DNA of 14,292 nt from an uncultured Verrucomicrobiota bacterium (GTDB lineage Bacteria > Verrucomicrobiota > Verrucomicrobiia > Chthoniobacterales > SZAS-18). Where the stretch lies: the NCBI GenBank assembly GCA_937871685.1, contig CALMOL010000498.1, positions 1 through 14,292 on the forward strand. Reading direction: 5' to 3'. This document shows positions 1 to 6,874 of this stretch, one piece after another; positions within the stretch are counted from its first letter, which is position 1, and every line of letters starts with the position of its first letter. Under the pieces are notes generated by a model. That model was not told the DNA's origin and searched no databases. It saw only the letters and a program-made list of their open reading frames with translations. A program made the translations under genes and the position numbers.

Positions 1-100
1 TTGGCGGCGATCGCTTCGATGGGGAGGAGAGGCTTTTTCACGCGCAAGGGTTCTTCATTTTGAAGCAAACGGGAGCCACCGTGGGGGACGAACGCATGGA

Positions 101-122
101 CCGCGGCCAGGACTGGCCGCGG
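101..122. other. GC-rich perfect inverted repeat
   Basis: The 10-base arms at 101-110 (CCGCGGCCAG) and 113-122 are exact reverse complements separated by GA. As RNA this gives a 9-bp stem with a GGAC tetraloop. It lies about 85 bases past the stop of the leftward PEP-CTERM gene and has no T-tract on either side. It could help end or stabilise that transcript, or be an unrelated palindrome. Confidence 0.5.
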
Positions 123-180
123 CGGCGCTCTCCCAGCACAGAACCCTTATCCGCTCCCCGGACAGCCTCGCGCGAGACTG

Positions 181-199
181 AGCGTTCTTGCCGAACGCT
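181..199 (-). terminator. Stem-loop just after PEP-CTERM gene
   Basis: A perfect 7-bp stem, AGCGTTC/GAACGCT, has a 5-base loop and lies 8 bases after the TGA of the leftward PEP-CTERM gene. The position suits a 3' end stem, but no run of U follows on the minus strand. It is therefore not a classical intrinsic terminator; the role in termination or RNA stability is inferred. Confidence 0.35.
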
Positions 200-207
200 G
201 GGAAATC

Positions 208-915
208 TCAGAACGCGCGCCGACGCCGCAGGGTGGCAGCGAGGCCCACCGCAACGCTTGTCGCGAGAAAAGCCCAAGTGGCCGGCTCAGGGACCACGTT
301 GGAATACGTGAAATTGAGGGTGAATGAGCGAATCCCGAAGTTGGAAAGGTCACCATTGCCGAGGGAAGTGATCCCCGTCATCGCGCTGAGGGCGGTGTTG
401 GTCCCGTTGAGTTCGGCAACCGGGGTCACGGAGAAGTTGCCGAGGTTATAGAGGATCGTTCCACTCGTGAGAAGGTTGGTGATCGGCAGCGCGAAATCCA
501 ACAGGTTCGTCCCCGCGTTGCCTCGTCCCAGGTCGAGTTGGAGCGTGGTAACGGCAGCGCCGCCAATCGTCGTCCCTGGCGGCAAGAGATTCTGGGGGAC
601 ACCGATGGTGATGGTGTCCGTCGTGGTGGTCGCGCCGATGGTCTCGTTGGTTGTGACCGTCACGGTCTGTCCGCCAATGCCGACGCCCACAAAGCTTTGC
701 GACTGGCCAGGACTGAACGTCACCGTGAGCGGCGCAACCACGAAGCCACTCGCGTTGCTCGCGCTGATTCCGGTAATTGCGATGTTGAAGGCGTCGAGCG
801 GAACAACGAGGTCGGGCGCGCCGCTTGATTGGAAGTGATCAGCCGACGCTGGGGAAGGGACGAGGGCGAGCCCAAGGCCAAGGGCGGCGCCAGCGGCAAG
901 GCGAGAAGGGTTCAT
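208..915 (-). CDS. PEP-CTERM sorting-domain protein
   Basis: This is a 235-residue secreted protein probably handled by the exosortase/PEP-CTERM system, which sorts and cleaves proteins at the cytoplasmic membrane for export into extracellular matrix. An N-terminal signal peptide covers about residues 1-25 (hydrophobic GAALGLGLALVP, likely cut after SASA or ASA). The body (26-205) is rich in Thr, Ser, Gly and Asn and low in charge, with beta-like strands and several runs such as TVTVTTN and TTTTDTITI. The C-terminal signal is complete: VPEP at 208-211, a hydrophobic helix (about 213-229) and the basic tail RRRR before AF. The start at 915 is preferred over 981 because it places the signal peptide at the N-terminus. 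No clear Shine-Dalgarno precedes it. The body matches no enzyme I recognise, so the function is unknown. No exosortase gene lies in the window, which is usual for these scattered substrates. Confidence 0.88.
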   Translation of the reverse strand: MNPSRLAAGAALGLGLALVPSPASADHFQSSGAPDLVVPLDAFNIAITGISASNASGFVVAPLTVTFSPGQSQSFVGVGIGGQTVTVTTNETIGATTTTDTITIGVPQNLLPPGTTIGGAAVTTLQLDLGRGNAGTNLLDFALPITNLLTSGTILYNLGNFSVTPVAELNGTNTALSAMTGITSLGNGDLSNFGIRSFTLNFTYSNVVPEPATWAFLATSVAVGLAATLRRRRAF

Positions 916-1093
916 CGGGAGCAAGGGGGAGCGGAAAGCTTGATTCCACCGAACTCTGGCGCGTCCCTCTTCGGACCGCAACGCATTAACTGGGACGAGG
1001 CCATCAAGGACGCCGGCTCAGGGAGCCACGGTCTGTCCAAGCCCCGTGAATCATTCGCCAAGCGCCGCGGGTCCCAGCCGACCTAGCGTCCCG

Positions 1094-1109
1094 ACCGCAG
1101 CGCTGCGGT
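1094..1109. repeat. 16-bp perfect palindrome
   Basis: ACCGCAGCGCTGCGGT reads the same on both strands. Three further flanking bases (GTC at 1088-1090 and GAC at 1113-1115) can extend it imperfectly. It sits in a divergent intergenic region, so it could be an operator or one copy of a dispersed extragenic palindrome. The sequence alone does not decide. Confidence 0.5.
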
Positions 1110-1153
1110 GGCGACGAACGAACGAAAACGCATTTCGAATCAGCTTGGGAGAT

Positions 1154-1175
1154 GGTCAGGCGAAAACGCCTGACC
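1154..1175. repeat. Perfect hairpin with AAAA loop
   Basis: GGTCAGGCG at 1154-1162 pairs exactly with CGCCTGACC at 1167-1175 around an AAAA loop. The flanks (GGGAGAT to the left, CTCCTCCC to the right) extend the pairing imperfectly to about 16 bp. It lies upstream of both divergent genes, so it is not a terminator for either. A dispersed REP-like element or an operator are the options. Confidence 0.55.
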
Positions 1176-1310
1176 CTCCTCCCATTCGAGGGCACGGAGC
1201 TTTGCGCACGAGCAATGCCATCCGCGCCCGCGCCAGAGCGAGTCGGCGCGATCTCCTGCGCTCCGACACAAAGGGGGTGTTTCCAAACCGGATGGCGTTA
1301 CGGTGGCGGG

Positions 1311-2210
1311 ATGAAACCTTGGCCGCGGACCTTCGTCGCGCTGTGGTGCTCGATCGCCTTCGCGGGTGGCGCGCTGCGGGCGCAGGATATTCCATCTCCC
1401 CACGCCAAGCTCGACGTGCCGGCGGAGCGATTGGAACGCTCGGCGTCCGGCTGGCGGGTCCCGCCAAGCGACGACCGCGAGCTCGCGGGGCGATACCGCG
1501 TGCTCTTCGCCGGCGCGAGCGACGAGCAGCTCGCGCGTCTGGCGGAGGATCCGGAGAGCGGCGTGGCGCTCCAAGCCGCCTATGAGCTGGCGGTGCGCGC
1601 GCCAAGGCCAAGCCAGCGGGCTGCCTTCGTGCGACTGTTCGACCTCGCTCGCAAACACGCGGGGGTGCCGGTGCCGCCGTGGTGGCAGGATGGCCTGGCC
1701 GGCGGAAACTTGGACGGCCGCCGAAAGGCTTATCCCGCGGGCGAGGGAGGGGCGAGAAGGATCAAGAAGATGCCCGGGGGAGTGCGGTATGAGGAGGGAA
1801 GGCGCTCGGTCGTCCTCTCGCTGCCAACAGACCAAGCGAAGTTTTCCCAGGGTGGCGAGCTCGGCATGGACAGCGACGTGGCCCTGACTCGCTCGCGCGC
1901 GTTTCTCGCCGCGGCCGGGGGATCTCCCGGCGTGCTTTATGCGTTTGAGATGCCCGCCGCCCGCTTCGAGTGGCAGGCGGAAATCTGGGCCTACTTTCGT
2001 GGGCGCCTCAGCCTCAACGGATGGATCGAGCACTCCATCCGGATCGTGGCGAACGAGGACCGCGTCGTGGTTTTTGGCGGCGGGACGGTGAACGCCTACC
2101 TCGAGGTGTTTGAGGCAAAGAGCGGCCGGAACGTCTTCCGCTTCTGCTCGAATTACTGGACGATGGCGGACGAGGTTCGGGGCAACAAGACGCCACCGGC
2201 GAAAGATTGA
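1311..2210 (+). CDS. Exported protein of unknown function
   Basis: This 299-residue protein matches no family I recognise. A signal peptide is clear: basic start (MKPWPR), hydrophobic stretch at about 7-19, and a likely cut after LRA near residue 24. Residues 55-120 look helical (RYRVLFAGASDEQLARL..., then a run of Ala/Leu/Arg helices) and could form a short helical-repeat unit. A WWQDGL motif follows at 124-129, then a basic loop (147-153). The C-terminal half (160-280) alternates into beta-like strands, with VVVFGGGTVNAYLEVFEAKSG at 252-272. It has only one Cys after the signal peptide, no lipobox and no PEP-CTERM tail, so a soluble periplasmic or secreted protein is likely. The start at 1311 puts the signal peptide at the N-terminus; the upstream GGTGGCGGG is a weak ribosome site at best. 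The next gene is 300 bases away, so it probably stands alone. Confidence 0.75.
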   Translation: MKPWPRTFVALWCSIAFAGGALRAQDIPSPHAKLDVPAERLERSASGWRVPPSDDRELAGRYRVLFAGASDEQLARLAEDPESGVALQAAYELAVRAPRPSQRAAFVRLFDLARKHAGVPVPPWWQDGLAGGNLDGRRKAYPAGEGGARRIKKMPGGVRYEEGRRSVVLSLPTDQAKFSQGGELGMDSDVALTRSRAFLAAAGGSPGVLYAFEMPAARFEWQAEIWAYFRGRLSLNGWIEHSIRIVANEDRVVVFGGGTVNAYLEVFEAKSGRNVFRFCSNYWTMADEVRGNKTPPAKD

Positions 2211-2509
2211 GCGGGGATTTGCGGACTCTCCGGCCAGTTGGCGCGTTCCGGCCGAGCGGTAGAGGCGGCTCTGTCCGCGAAGGCGGACGTGCCGCCTGTC
2301 GCCTTCTCCCGGGTGGCCGCTGCCGGATGGTCTGTTCGGCGTTCACCCGGGAAGAAAATCAGAGGCGGCACGTCCGCCTTCGCGGACAGAGCTGCCTCTA
2401 CAATCGCGGGCTGGCTGATCCTGCGACTCTGGTCCCGCGTCGGGATGAGATGGGACCTTTCGAGCGGGGTGCGTAGCGATCAGGGTGCCGAGCGGGTATC
2501 CTCCGCCTC
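2211..2509. other. Intergenic region with REP-like pair
   Basis: There is no credible coding sequence in these 299 bases. Short open frames here simply translate the inverted repeat. The central half (2260-2400) is an inverted pair of palindromic repeats; the rest shows no promoter or terminator that I can support. Confidence 0.6.
2260..2400. repeat. Inverted pair of REP-like palindromes
   Basis: The left arm (2260-2297) and the reverse complement of the right arm (2363-2400) agree at 37 of 38 bases, the mismatch being G at 2267. Each arm is itself a nested palindrome: the core TCCGCGAAGGCGGA forms a 5-bp stem with a GAAG loop, and AGGCGGC...GCCGCCT forms an outer stem. The 65-base middle keeps weaker symmetry (CCCGGGTG near 2309 and CACCCGGG near 2344). 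Two inverted palindromes around a short spacer is the layout of a REPIN or BIME in other bacteria, elements mobilised by RAYT transposases. No transposase gene is nearby. A small MITE is the main alternative. Copy number elsewhere in the genome is unknown. Confidence 0.75.
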
Positions 2510-3301
2510 ATGAAGACTCCGTTTCACCAAGCCCTCGCCACCCTGGTTCTACAGGACGATCGCTGGGTGGGCTTCGCGAGCGAGTGTTGGCTCCAGGGTC
2601 GCAGCCTCTACGGCGGGCTGCAGGTTTCTTTCGCCCTCAAGGCGATGCGTTCTTTGGTGCCGACGGAGATTCCGCTGCGCGTGCTCCAGGTGACCTTCCT
2701 TGCTCCGGTGCCAGCCGGATCGCTCGCGGTGGCGGCGCGCATGCTGCGTGCCGGGAAGAACACCTTCCACGTCGAAGGACGCTTGGTGGATGGAGATCAG
2801 ACGCTGGCCGTCGTTGTCGGCATTTTCGGCGCCTCGCGCGCTTCCGCCGTTTCCATCGTCCTCCAGCGGCCCGAGGTCGATGCGCCCTCGCCCATCGAGT
2901 TCGGCTACGTCCCGGACGTCACGCCCGCGTTCTTTCAGCACTTTCGAATGCGTTGGCTGCGCGGCGGCCTGCCCTTCAGCGGGGCGAGGGAAGCGCGGGC
3001 CGTGGTCGAGGTTTCACTTCTCGACCAAGGGCAGTTCACCGAGCTGCACCTGCCGGCCATCGCGGATCTGCTCCCGCCGCTGGCGTTTTCCCTGCTGGAA
3101 GCCCCTGCGCCGGGTGCCTCGATGACTTGGATGCTCGAACTGCTGCAAGACGGCTTCGACGGCCTGCCGCTAGAGGGCTGGCGCTTGGATTCCAAGGTGC
3201 TCGCCGCCGCCGGTGGCTACACCCATCAATCCGCGATCCTTTGGACGCCGGATGGCCGCCCCGCGGCGCTCAGCCGCCAGACCATGGTAGTCTTCGGCTA
3301 G
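2510..3301 (+). CDS. Acyl-CoA thioesterase-like protein (double hotdog)
   Basis: This 263-residue protein looks like a TesB-type or 4HBT_3 thioesterase, which splits acyl-CoA into free acid and CoA in the cytoplasm. The N-terminal hotdog covers about residues 1-115. It begins with a substrate-side segment (FASECWLQGRSLYGGLQVSFALKAM) followed by the typical strand pattern LRVLQVTFLAPVPAGSLAVAARMLRAGKNTFHVEGRLVDG. The second hotdog covers about 150-263, with SMTWMLELLQDGFDGLPLEGW and a closing strand AALSRQTMVVFG. The YGG at 34-36 and the long central helix fit the family; length is near the usual 260-290. No Shine-Dalgarno precedes the ATG at 2510. It is convergent with the SRPBCC gene across 110 bases that hold no recognisable terminator. 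The substrate chain length cannot be told. Confidence 0.82.
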   Translation: MKTPFHQALATLVLQDDRWVGFASECWLQGRSLYGGLQVSFALKAMRSLVPTEIPLRVLQVTFLAPVPAGSLAVAARMLRAGKNTFHVEGRLVDGDQTLAVVVGIFGASRASAVSIVLQRPEVDAPSPIEFGYVPDVTPAFFQHFRMRWLRGGLPFSGAREARAVVEVSLLDQGQFTELHLPAIADLLPPLAFSLLEAPAPGASMTWMLELLQDGFDGLPLEGWRLDSKVLAAAGGYTHQSAILWTPDGRPAALSRQTMVVFG

Positions 3302-3411
3302 GAAAGGTTCAGAGGGGCGGGGAGTGCGGGGCGGCTTTGTTTCCGGCGCTCATCGGACCTCCGACAAAAATCCGCGCTTGGCCTGTTGGCGTTGGGGCCG
3401 CTTCGAAAGCC

Positions 3412-4194
3412 TCAGTCGGCGAGGGGAACGCTCTCGTTCAGCTCGGCGGCGCGATCGCGGTCGGGGCCGTAGGCGATGGCGTAGCCGAACACGAAGGTCG
3501 AAGGCGACTCTGGCTTCCCCATGAGGTTGAAGCGGAGGAGCGCATCGCCGCGCTCGCGCACGACGAGGCCGAGGTCATAGCCATCGATGACGAAGTCGGC
3601 CGTGCCGGTGAGTGCTTCGCCCTTCGGCGTGGTGAGGCGGAACGCGTCGCCGGCTTTCGGCGCGGCGGAGAGGCCGACGAGGGCGAGGAGTTTCTTCCAG
3701 AGGGCGGCGCGCGGCTGCTCGACGTTCTGCGGGGCCACGAGGTGCACCGCGGGCTCGTGCGGGTGGCGCGCGAAGTAGTGGCGCAGGTTTGTGAGCATGA
3801 GCTTCCACCCGCGGGCATGCGACTCGAACTCATCGTCCCAATCGGCGCCGGGGCTGAAGCCGGAGTGGACGAGGCGGAGCGTCGTCTGGCCGCCATCGTG
3901 CGCCTCGATGATCCAATCGGCGTAGAGCGGGGCGTGCGTTTCGCCATTCTCGCCGGCTTGGTGCCGCAGGTGCTTCGGCGATTCGTAAATCTCTAGCTCG
4001 CGGTCGGCGCGCATGCCTTCGCCCCACGAGACCCAGATGGTGCCCTTCTTTCCACTCTCGGGTGGGGTGGAGCCCGCCTCGGGGGCGAGCCACTTCGCGA
4101 TTTCGGTGCCGTCGGTAACGGCGCGGAAGACTTCTTCGGGGGAGGCGTCGAGCTCGACGGAGAGCACGATGTCGCGGGTCTGGTTTGGGGCCAT
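3412..4194 (-). CDS. SRPBCC (AHSA1-type) domain protein
   Basis: This 260-residue START-like helix-grip protein is related to the C-terminal domain of Aha1. Such domains bind hydrophobic ligands in a deep cavity; the ligand here is unknown. The family pattern runs from the N-terminus: DIVLSVELDASPEEVFRAVTDG (8-29), then AKWLAPEAG, a strand GTIWVSWGEG, YADWIIEAHDGGQTTLRLVHSGF (91-113), and the closing helix SHARGWKLMLTNLRHYFA (125-142). A C-terminal extension (about 150-260) makes it longer than the usual 140-170 residues and contains a second set of beta-like strands (GDAFRLTTPKGEAL..., TADFVIDGYDLGLVVRE). The stop of the ArsR-type gene lies 32 bases upstream on the same strand, so the two are probably co-transcribed. 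ArsR/SRPBCC pairs are a common arrangement, and the regulator often controls its partner. No Shine-Dalgarno is visible. Confidence 0.88.
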   Translation of the reverse strand: MAPNQTRDIVLSVELDASPEEVFRAVTDGTEIAKWLAPEAGSTPPESGKKGTIWVSWGEGMRADRELEIYESPKHLRHQAGENGETHAPLYADWIIEAHDGGQTTLRLVHSGFSPGADWDDEFESHARGWKLMLTNLRHYFARHPHEPAVHLVAPQNVEQPRAALWKKLLALVGLSAAPKAGDAFRLTTPKGEALTGTADFVIDGYDLGLVVRERGDALLRFNLMGKPESPSTFVFGYAIAYGPDRDRAAELNESVPLAD

Positions 4195-4226
4195 GGCGGG
4201 GTTCGTGGGGATGAGGGTGAGGAGGT

Positions 4227-4799
4227 TCAGGGAGATGTCGGCGCGGGGTCGGCGGGCTTGGGATAGGCGAAGGAAGCGAGGCGATGCGTGCGTCCGCGCG
4301 GGGCGGACGCGTCGTGGTATTTGGCGGCGAGCCGCGCAATCTCCCGCGCGAGTTCCTCGGCGAAGGCCGCGCGCGCGGCGGCGGTGGCGAAACGGATCTC
4401 GGTTTCGAGCGTGAGCGTGGCGAGACGCTTGCCCGCCTCGTCCGCGGCGTGACGGAGGCGCGTGACTTCCCCGAGGGCGCGGGCGGCGACGGCGACGACA
4501 TACGCGGCGGAAAAACGGTCCGTCGCCTCGGCCGCGCCCTGCGCGAGCGAGCCGAGCGCCTCGGCGGACACTAAGTAGGCCCGCTGGGTCGCGCGCACGG
4601 TGCGCTCGACGCAGTTTCCGACCCTCTTCTCCTCGACGAGCTCGACGAGCCCTTGTTCCTCGAGCGCGCGGAGGTGGTAGCCAACCTTCTGCCGGGAGAC
4701 TTCGAGCGTGCGCGCGATCCCAGCGGCGGACTGCGGCTCGGCGAGCATCCCAAGGATGCGCGTCCGGAGCGGTCGGAGGAGCACGGCGGCGTCGGCCAT
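4227..4799 (-). CDS. ArsR-family winged-helix regulator
   Basis: This 190-residue protein has an N-terminal winged-helix DNA-binding domain: LRPLRTRILGMLAEPQSAAGIARTL (9-32), recognition helix at about 34-46 (EVSRQKVGYHLRA) and wing (LVELVEEKRVGNCVERTVRA, 51-70). The helix sequence with QKVGYHLRALEEQGLVE is typical of ArsR/SmtB relatives. The C-terminal part (80-165) is a long Ala/Glu/Arg helical region that probably mediates dimerisation or senses a ligand. There is a single Cys (63) and no arsenic- or zinc-type CxC motif, so metal sensing is not indicated. A GTG at 4820 would add seven residues; the ATG at 4799 is chosen because the family usually starts just before this helix, but neither has a Shine-Dalgarno. 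It leads the pair with the SRPBCC gene and probably regulates it and itself. Confidence 0.85.
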   Translation of the reverse strand: MADAAVLLRPLRTRILGMLAEPQSAAGIARTLEVSRQKVGYHLRALEEQGLVELVEEKRVGNCVERTVRATQRAYLVSAEALGSLAQGAAEATDRFSAAYVVAVAARALGEVTRLRHAADEAGKRLATLTLETEIRFATAAARAAFAEELAREIARLAAKYHDASAPRGRTHRLASFAYPKPADPAPTSP

Positions 4800-4813
4800 G
4801 CAGAAGTGATGTG

Positions 4814-4852
4814 CCGACACGTTTTATCGGTCAAGGAAAAATAGTTTGTCGG
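4814..4852. promoter_or_regulatory. Possible operator at ArsR promoter
   Basis: CCGACA at 4814-4819 and its reverse complement TGTCGG at 4847-4852 face each other with centres 33 bases apart, about three DNA turns. They flank an AT-rich stretch (4821-4847) just upstream of the regulator, in a region that is otherwise very GC-rich. This would suit an autoregulated promoter, but six-base arms are short and the -35 and -10 boxes cannot be placed with confidence. Confidence 0.3.
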
Positions 4853-5140
4853 AACAGGGTTTCGGCCGGCGGCTCAGGGCAGCGGATTTGCGAGGAAGCG
4901 CATTGATGCGCCGTTGGCACGAGCCGGTTCCCTTGCTGCGCGGCAACCGCCTGTCTGACGACTCTGACTGCGCTCCGTTTCGGATCGCGCGCCGCGCGAA
5001 CGGCACGCAGGAGGCATCGGGACGCGGGATAAGGAGCGTGACGGATTGGGCGACCGATTCGGAACCTAGGCGCACGGTGGTGGACCTGCTCGGGTTGCGG
5101 CGCGGCGCGGCCGGCGTTTTCTCCGTATCTCTCCGAAGCA
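4853..5140. other. Intergenic region, no gene seen
   Basis: This is the rest of the 320-base gap between the leftward regulator and the rightward broken gene. Open frames on both strands (for example 4846-5163) use a TTG start and give Arg/Ser-rich translations with no recognisable pattern. The only structure noticed is a small palindrome, GCGCAT-TG-ATGCGC, at 4898-4911. The promoter of the broken gene would lie here but is not recognisable. Confidence 0.5.
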
Positions 5141-6243
5141 ATGAATTCTCCCCCCACCCGTGAGCAATTTCTGGAATGGCGCCATCCGCGCTTTGGAACG
5201 ACGAACCCGGAGCGGCTGAACAATTCCGCGTGGGAGTGGCTCATCCGAGAGCACGCGGATTGGAATGCCTACTCGATTCGGAAGCACTTCGGGTTGGAAG
5301 CCGAGTTTGGGACCGGGCCTGACTAGTGCTTTCAGCGGCTTGGCCAGAGCACGACGCCGCTGCCCGATGGGCGCGTGGTTCGCCTCGCGGGCGAGCACGA
5401 GGACCACTACGACCCAGACTTCTTCATCTACAACGACGTGGTCGTCACCCACCTGGACGGCCGGACCGGCCTCCTCGGCTATCCCGAGAGCGTCTTTCCC
5501 CCGACGGACTTCCACTCGGCGACGCTCCACGAGGGCCGCCTTATCGTCATTGGAAGCCTTGGCTACCAGGCCAGCCGGCGGCCCGGCTTCACGCCGGTCC
5601 TTGCCGTGATGTGGGCTCGTTTGAAATCACGCCGGTGGAAACTTCCGGGAATTCCCCGGGTTGGATCCATGGTCACGCGGCGCTGCTGTCGCCCGATGGA
5701 CGGAGCGTTTGGATCGAGGGGGGCGAGCTCGGCCGCGGCAATCCCGACCGGTCGCTCATTGAGAACATCGACGTCTGGGCGCTCGATTTGGGAGCCTGGG
5801 TCTGGACTCGCCTCACCGAGCGGAAGTGGCCGCGTTTCGAAGTGCGGCGCCAGGACGGAAATCGAAACCATTTCTGGGAGATGCAAATGGCAGCGTGGTC
5901 GCGCGACACTCCTTCCCTGCGGGAGGCGCTGGCACCGCCGGCAGACGACATTCCCTGGCCGACGCTGGAGGAGCAGCTGGGTGGTCCGCCCGATCTAGAT
6001 CGTTACGCTTGCCGCTACCAGCCGCCCGTGCCTCATGAGGCCGTGCCGGCGAACGAAGAAGAATACAAGGTCCATCGCATCCGCGTCGAGGGGGTCGTCG
6101 TGCGGTATGTCGAGGACATGAGCCAGGTGCAGATGACGGTGGAGGGGGAACTGCCGGCGGAAGTCATCGAACGCTTGGCGCATCACCTCGTGGAAACGAT
6201 GGCCGCGCTGGAGCGGTCGCCGTTCGAGGCGGTGCGGCTTTGA
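5141..6243 (+). pseudogene. Broken kelch-like conserved protein gene
   Basis: One gene is spread over two reading frames and interrupted twice. Bases 5141-5323 encode 61 residues (MNSPPTREQFLEWRHPRFG...). A TAG at 5324-5326 interrupts them in frame, and the same frame continues for 93 residues (CFQRLGQSTTPLPDGRVVRL..., YDPDFFIYNDVVVTHLDG...). After VLA near 5605 one base is missing, and the product resumes in the next frame from 5608 (DVGSFEITPVETSGNSPGWIHGHAALLSPDG...) to the TGA at 6241. Repaired, it would be about 367 residues. The protein resembles a conserved soluble family with kelch-like motifs (FHSATLHEGRLIVIGSLG, then a Trp/Arg-rich WTRLTERKWPR), for which I know no function. The stop most simply replaces TGG (GPDW). 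The lesions may be true decay or sequence errors. Confidence 0.8.
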
Positions 6244-6268
6244 CGTGACCCTGGGACGAGATCGAGCT

Positions 6269-6294
6269 TGGCGGCGGCCAGCGCGCCGCCGCCA
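6269..6294 (+). other. Stem-loop between broken gene and phosphatase
   Basis: TGGCGGCGG at 6269-6277 pairs perfectly with CCGCCGCCA at 6286-6294 around an 8-base loop. It begins 25 bases after the stop of the broken gene and ends about 40 bases before the phosphatase start. No T-run follows, so it may slow or end transcription from upstream, or be a 5' leader structure of the phosphatase operon. Which one applies is not shown. Confidence 0.4.
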
Positions 6295-6334
6295 GCTTGA
6301 CGGAGAAGTGTATATTGTTCACTATCTCGCCGTG

Positions 6335-6874
6335 ATGACTGCATCCACGCCGCCCCATCCGCGCTCTTACTGGGTCGCGGAGCGGCTCCTGGCCGGCTGT
6401 TATCCGGGCGACCGCCACCCGGAGCAGGCCCGCGAGAAGGTCGCAGCGATTCTTGGCGCGGGCGTCACGCACTTCGTCTCGCTCATGGAGGTGGACGAGG
6501 TCGGGCATGCCGGGGAGCCGTTCGCCCCCTACGACGCGCTCGCCCGCGAGGCGGCGAGTGACCGGGCGCCGGAATTCGCGCGCCATCCGATCCGCGACCT
6601 TTCTATCCCCACGGTAGCGGAAATGCGCGCGGCGCTCGACCGCATTGATGCCATCCGCGCGGCCGGCGGGACGGCGTATATTCATTGCTGGGGCGGGCGC
6701 GGTCGCACGGGGACGGCGGTCGCCTGCTGGCTGGTCCGCCATGGCCACGCCGCCCCGGCGGACGCCGTGGCCCGCCTCCAGACGCTCCTCGGGCCGAGTC
6801 CGCACCTCTTCGCGCAGACGCCGGAGACGGACGAGCAGCGCGCCTTCGTGGCCGCGTGGAAGGAGGGTCAGTGA
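6335..6874 (+). CDS. Dual-specificity/tyrosine-type protein phosphatase
   Basis: This 179-residue cytoplasmic phosphatase belongs to the cysteine-based superfamily. The signature loop is intact: HCWGGRGRTGT at 117-127, that is CX5R with nucleophile Cys118 and phosphate-binding Arg124 followed by Thr and Gly. The usual general acid would be Asp89 in PIRDLSIPT (85-93). The N-terminal part (SYWVAERLLAGCYPGD, then GVTHFVSLMEVDE) matches the compact dual-specificity fold seen in bacterial homologues. The ATG at 6335 is chosen because the family begins shortly before the YWV segment; upstream codons (from 6245) encode Arg-rich sequence through a hairpin. No Shine-Dalgarno precedes it. Its stop overlaps the start of the ADP-ribosylglycohydrolase by four bases (GTGA), so the two are translationally coupled and probably act in one process. 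The substrate may be a protein, nucleotide or inositol phosphate. Confidence 0.85.
   Translation: MTASTPPHPRSYWVAERLLAGCYPGDRHPEQAREKVAAILGAGVTHFVSLMEVDEVGHAGEPFAPYDALAREAASDRAPEFARHPIRDLSIPTVAEMRAALDRIDAIRAAGGTAYIHCWGGRGRTGTAVACWLVRHGHAAPADAVARLQTLLGPSPHLFAQTPETDEQRAFVAAWKEGQ
6861..6866 (+). promoter_or_regulatory. Strong Shine-Dalgarno for ADP-ribosylglycohydrolase
   Basis: AGGAGG lies four bases before the GTG at 6871, inside the end of the phosphatase gene. It decides the GTG start of the downstream gene. It is the only strong Shine-Dalgarno I found before any gene in this window. Confidence 0.7.

Larger units (their letters stand above)
1..207. other. Left-edge noncoding stretch
   Basis: No credible gene is visible here. 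The short open frames on both strands have shuffled, Arg/Pro/Ser-rich translations typical of GC-rich noncoding DNA. The stretch lies downstream of the leftward PEP-CTERM gene and holds two stem-loops, listed separately. A gene beginning outside the window cannot be excluded for the first few dozen bases. Confidence 0.6.
916..1310. other. Divergent intergenic region with palindromes
   Basis: This stretch of about 395 bases separates the starts of two divergent exported-protein genes and must hold both promoters. No convincing sigma-70 or sigma-54 promoter was found. Open frames across it (for example an upstream extension of the rightward gene to 1152) have no signal-peptide logic and are not supported. 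It contains a 16-bp palindrome and a 9-bp-stem hairpin, listed separately. Confidence 0.6.

Noticed and set aside
1140..2033. 297-residue minus-strand open frame opposite the exported protein
   Set aside because: The plus-strand frame has a signal peptide and normal composition; the antisense product is Arg/His-rich with no family features.
2485..3996. 503-residue plus-strand open frame across the thioesterase and opposite the SRPBCC gene
   Set aside because: It runs out of frame through one real gene and antisense through another, and shows no domain pattern.
4846..5163. Small rightward gene in the regulator/broken-gene gap
   Set aside because: It has a TTG start, no ribosome site and Arg/Ser-rich composition, and it overlaps the start of the next gene.
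5324..5326. TAG read as an amino acid (amber recoding)
   Set aside because: Two other genes in the window end at TAG, and the same gene also has a frameshift, so decay or sequence error is simpler.
6297..6316. Promoter TTGACG...TATATT before the phosphatase
   Set aside because: The two boxes are only 8 bases apart, far short of the 16-18 needed for sigma-70.
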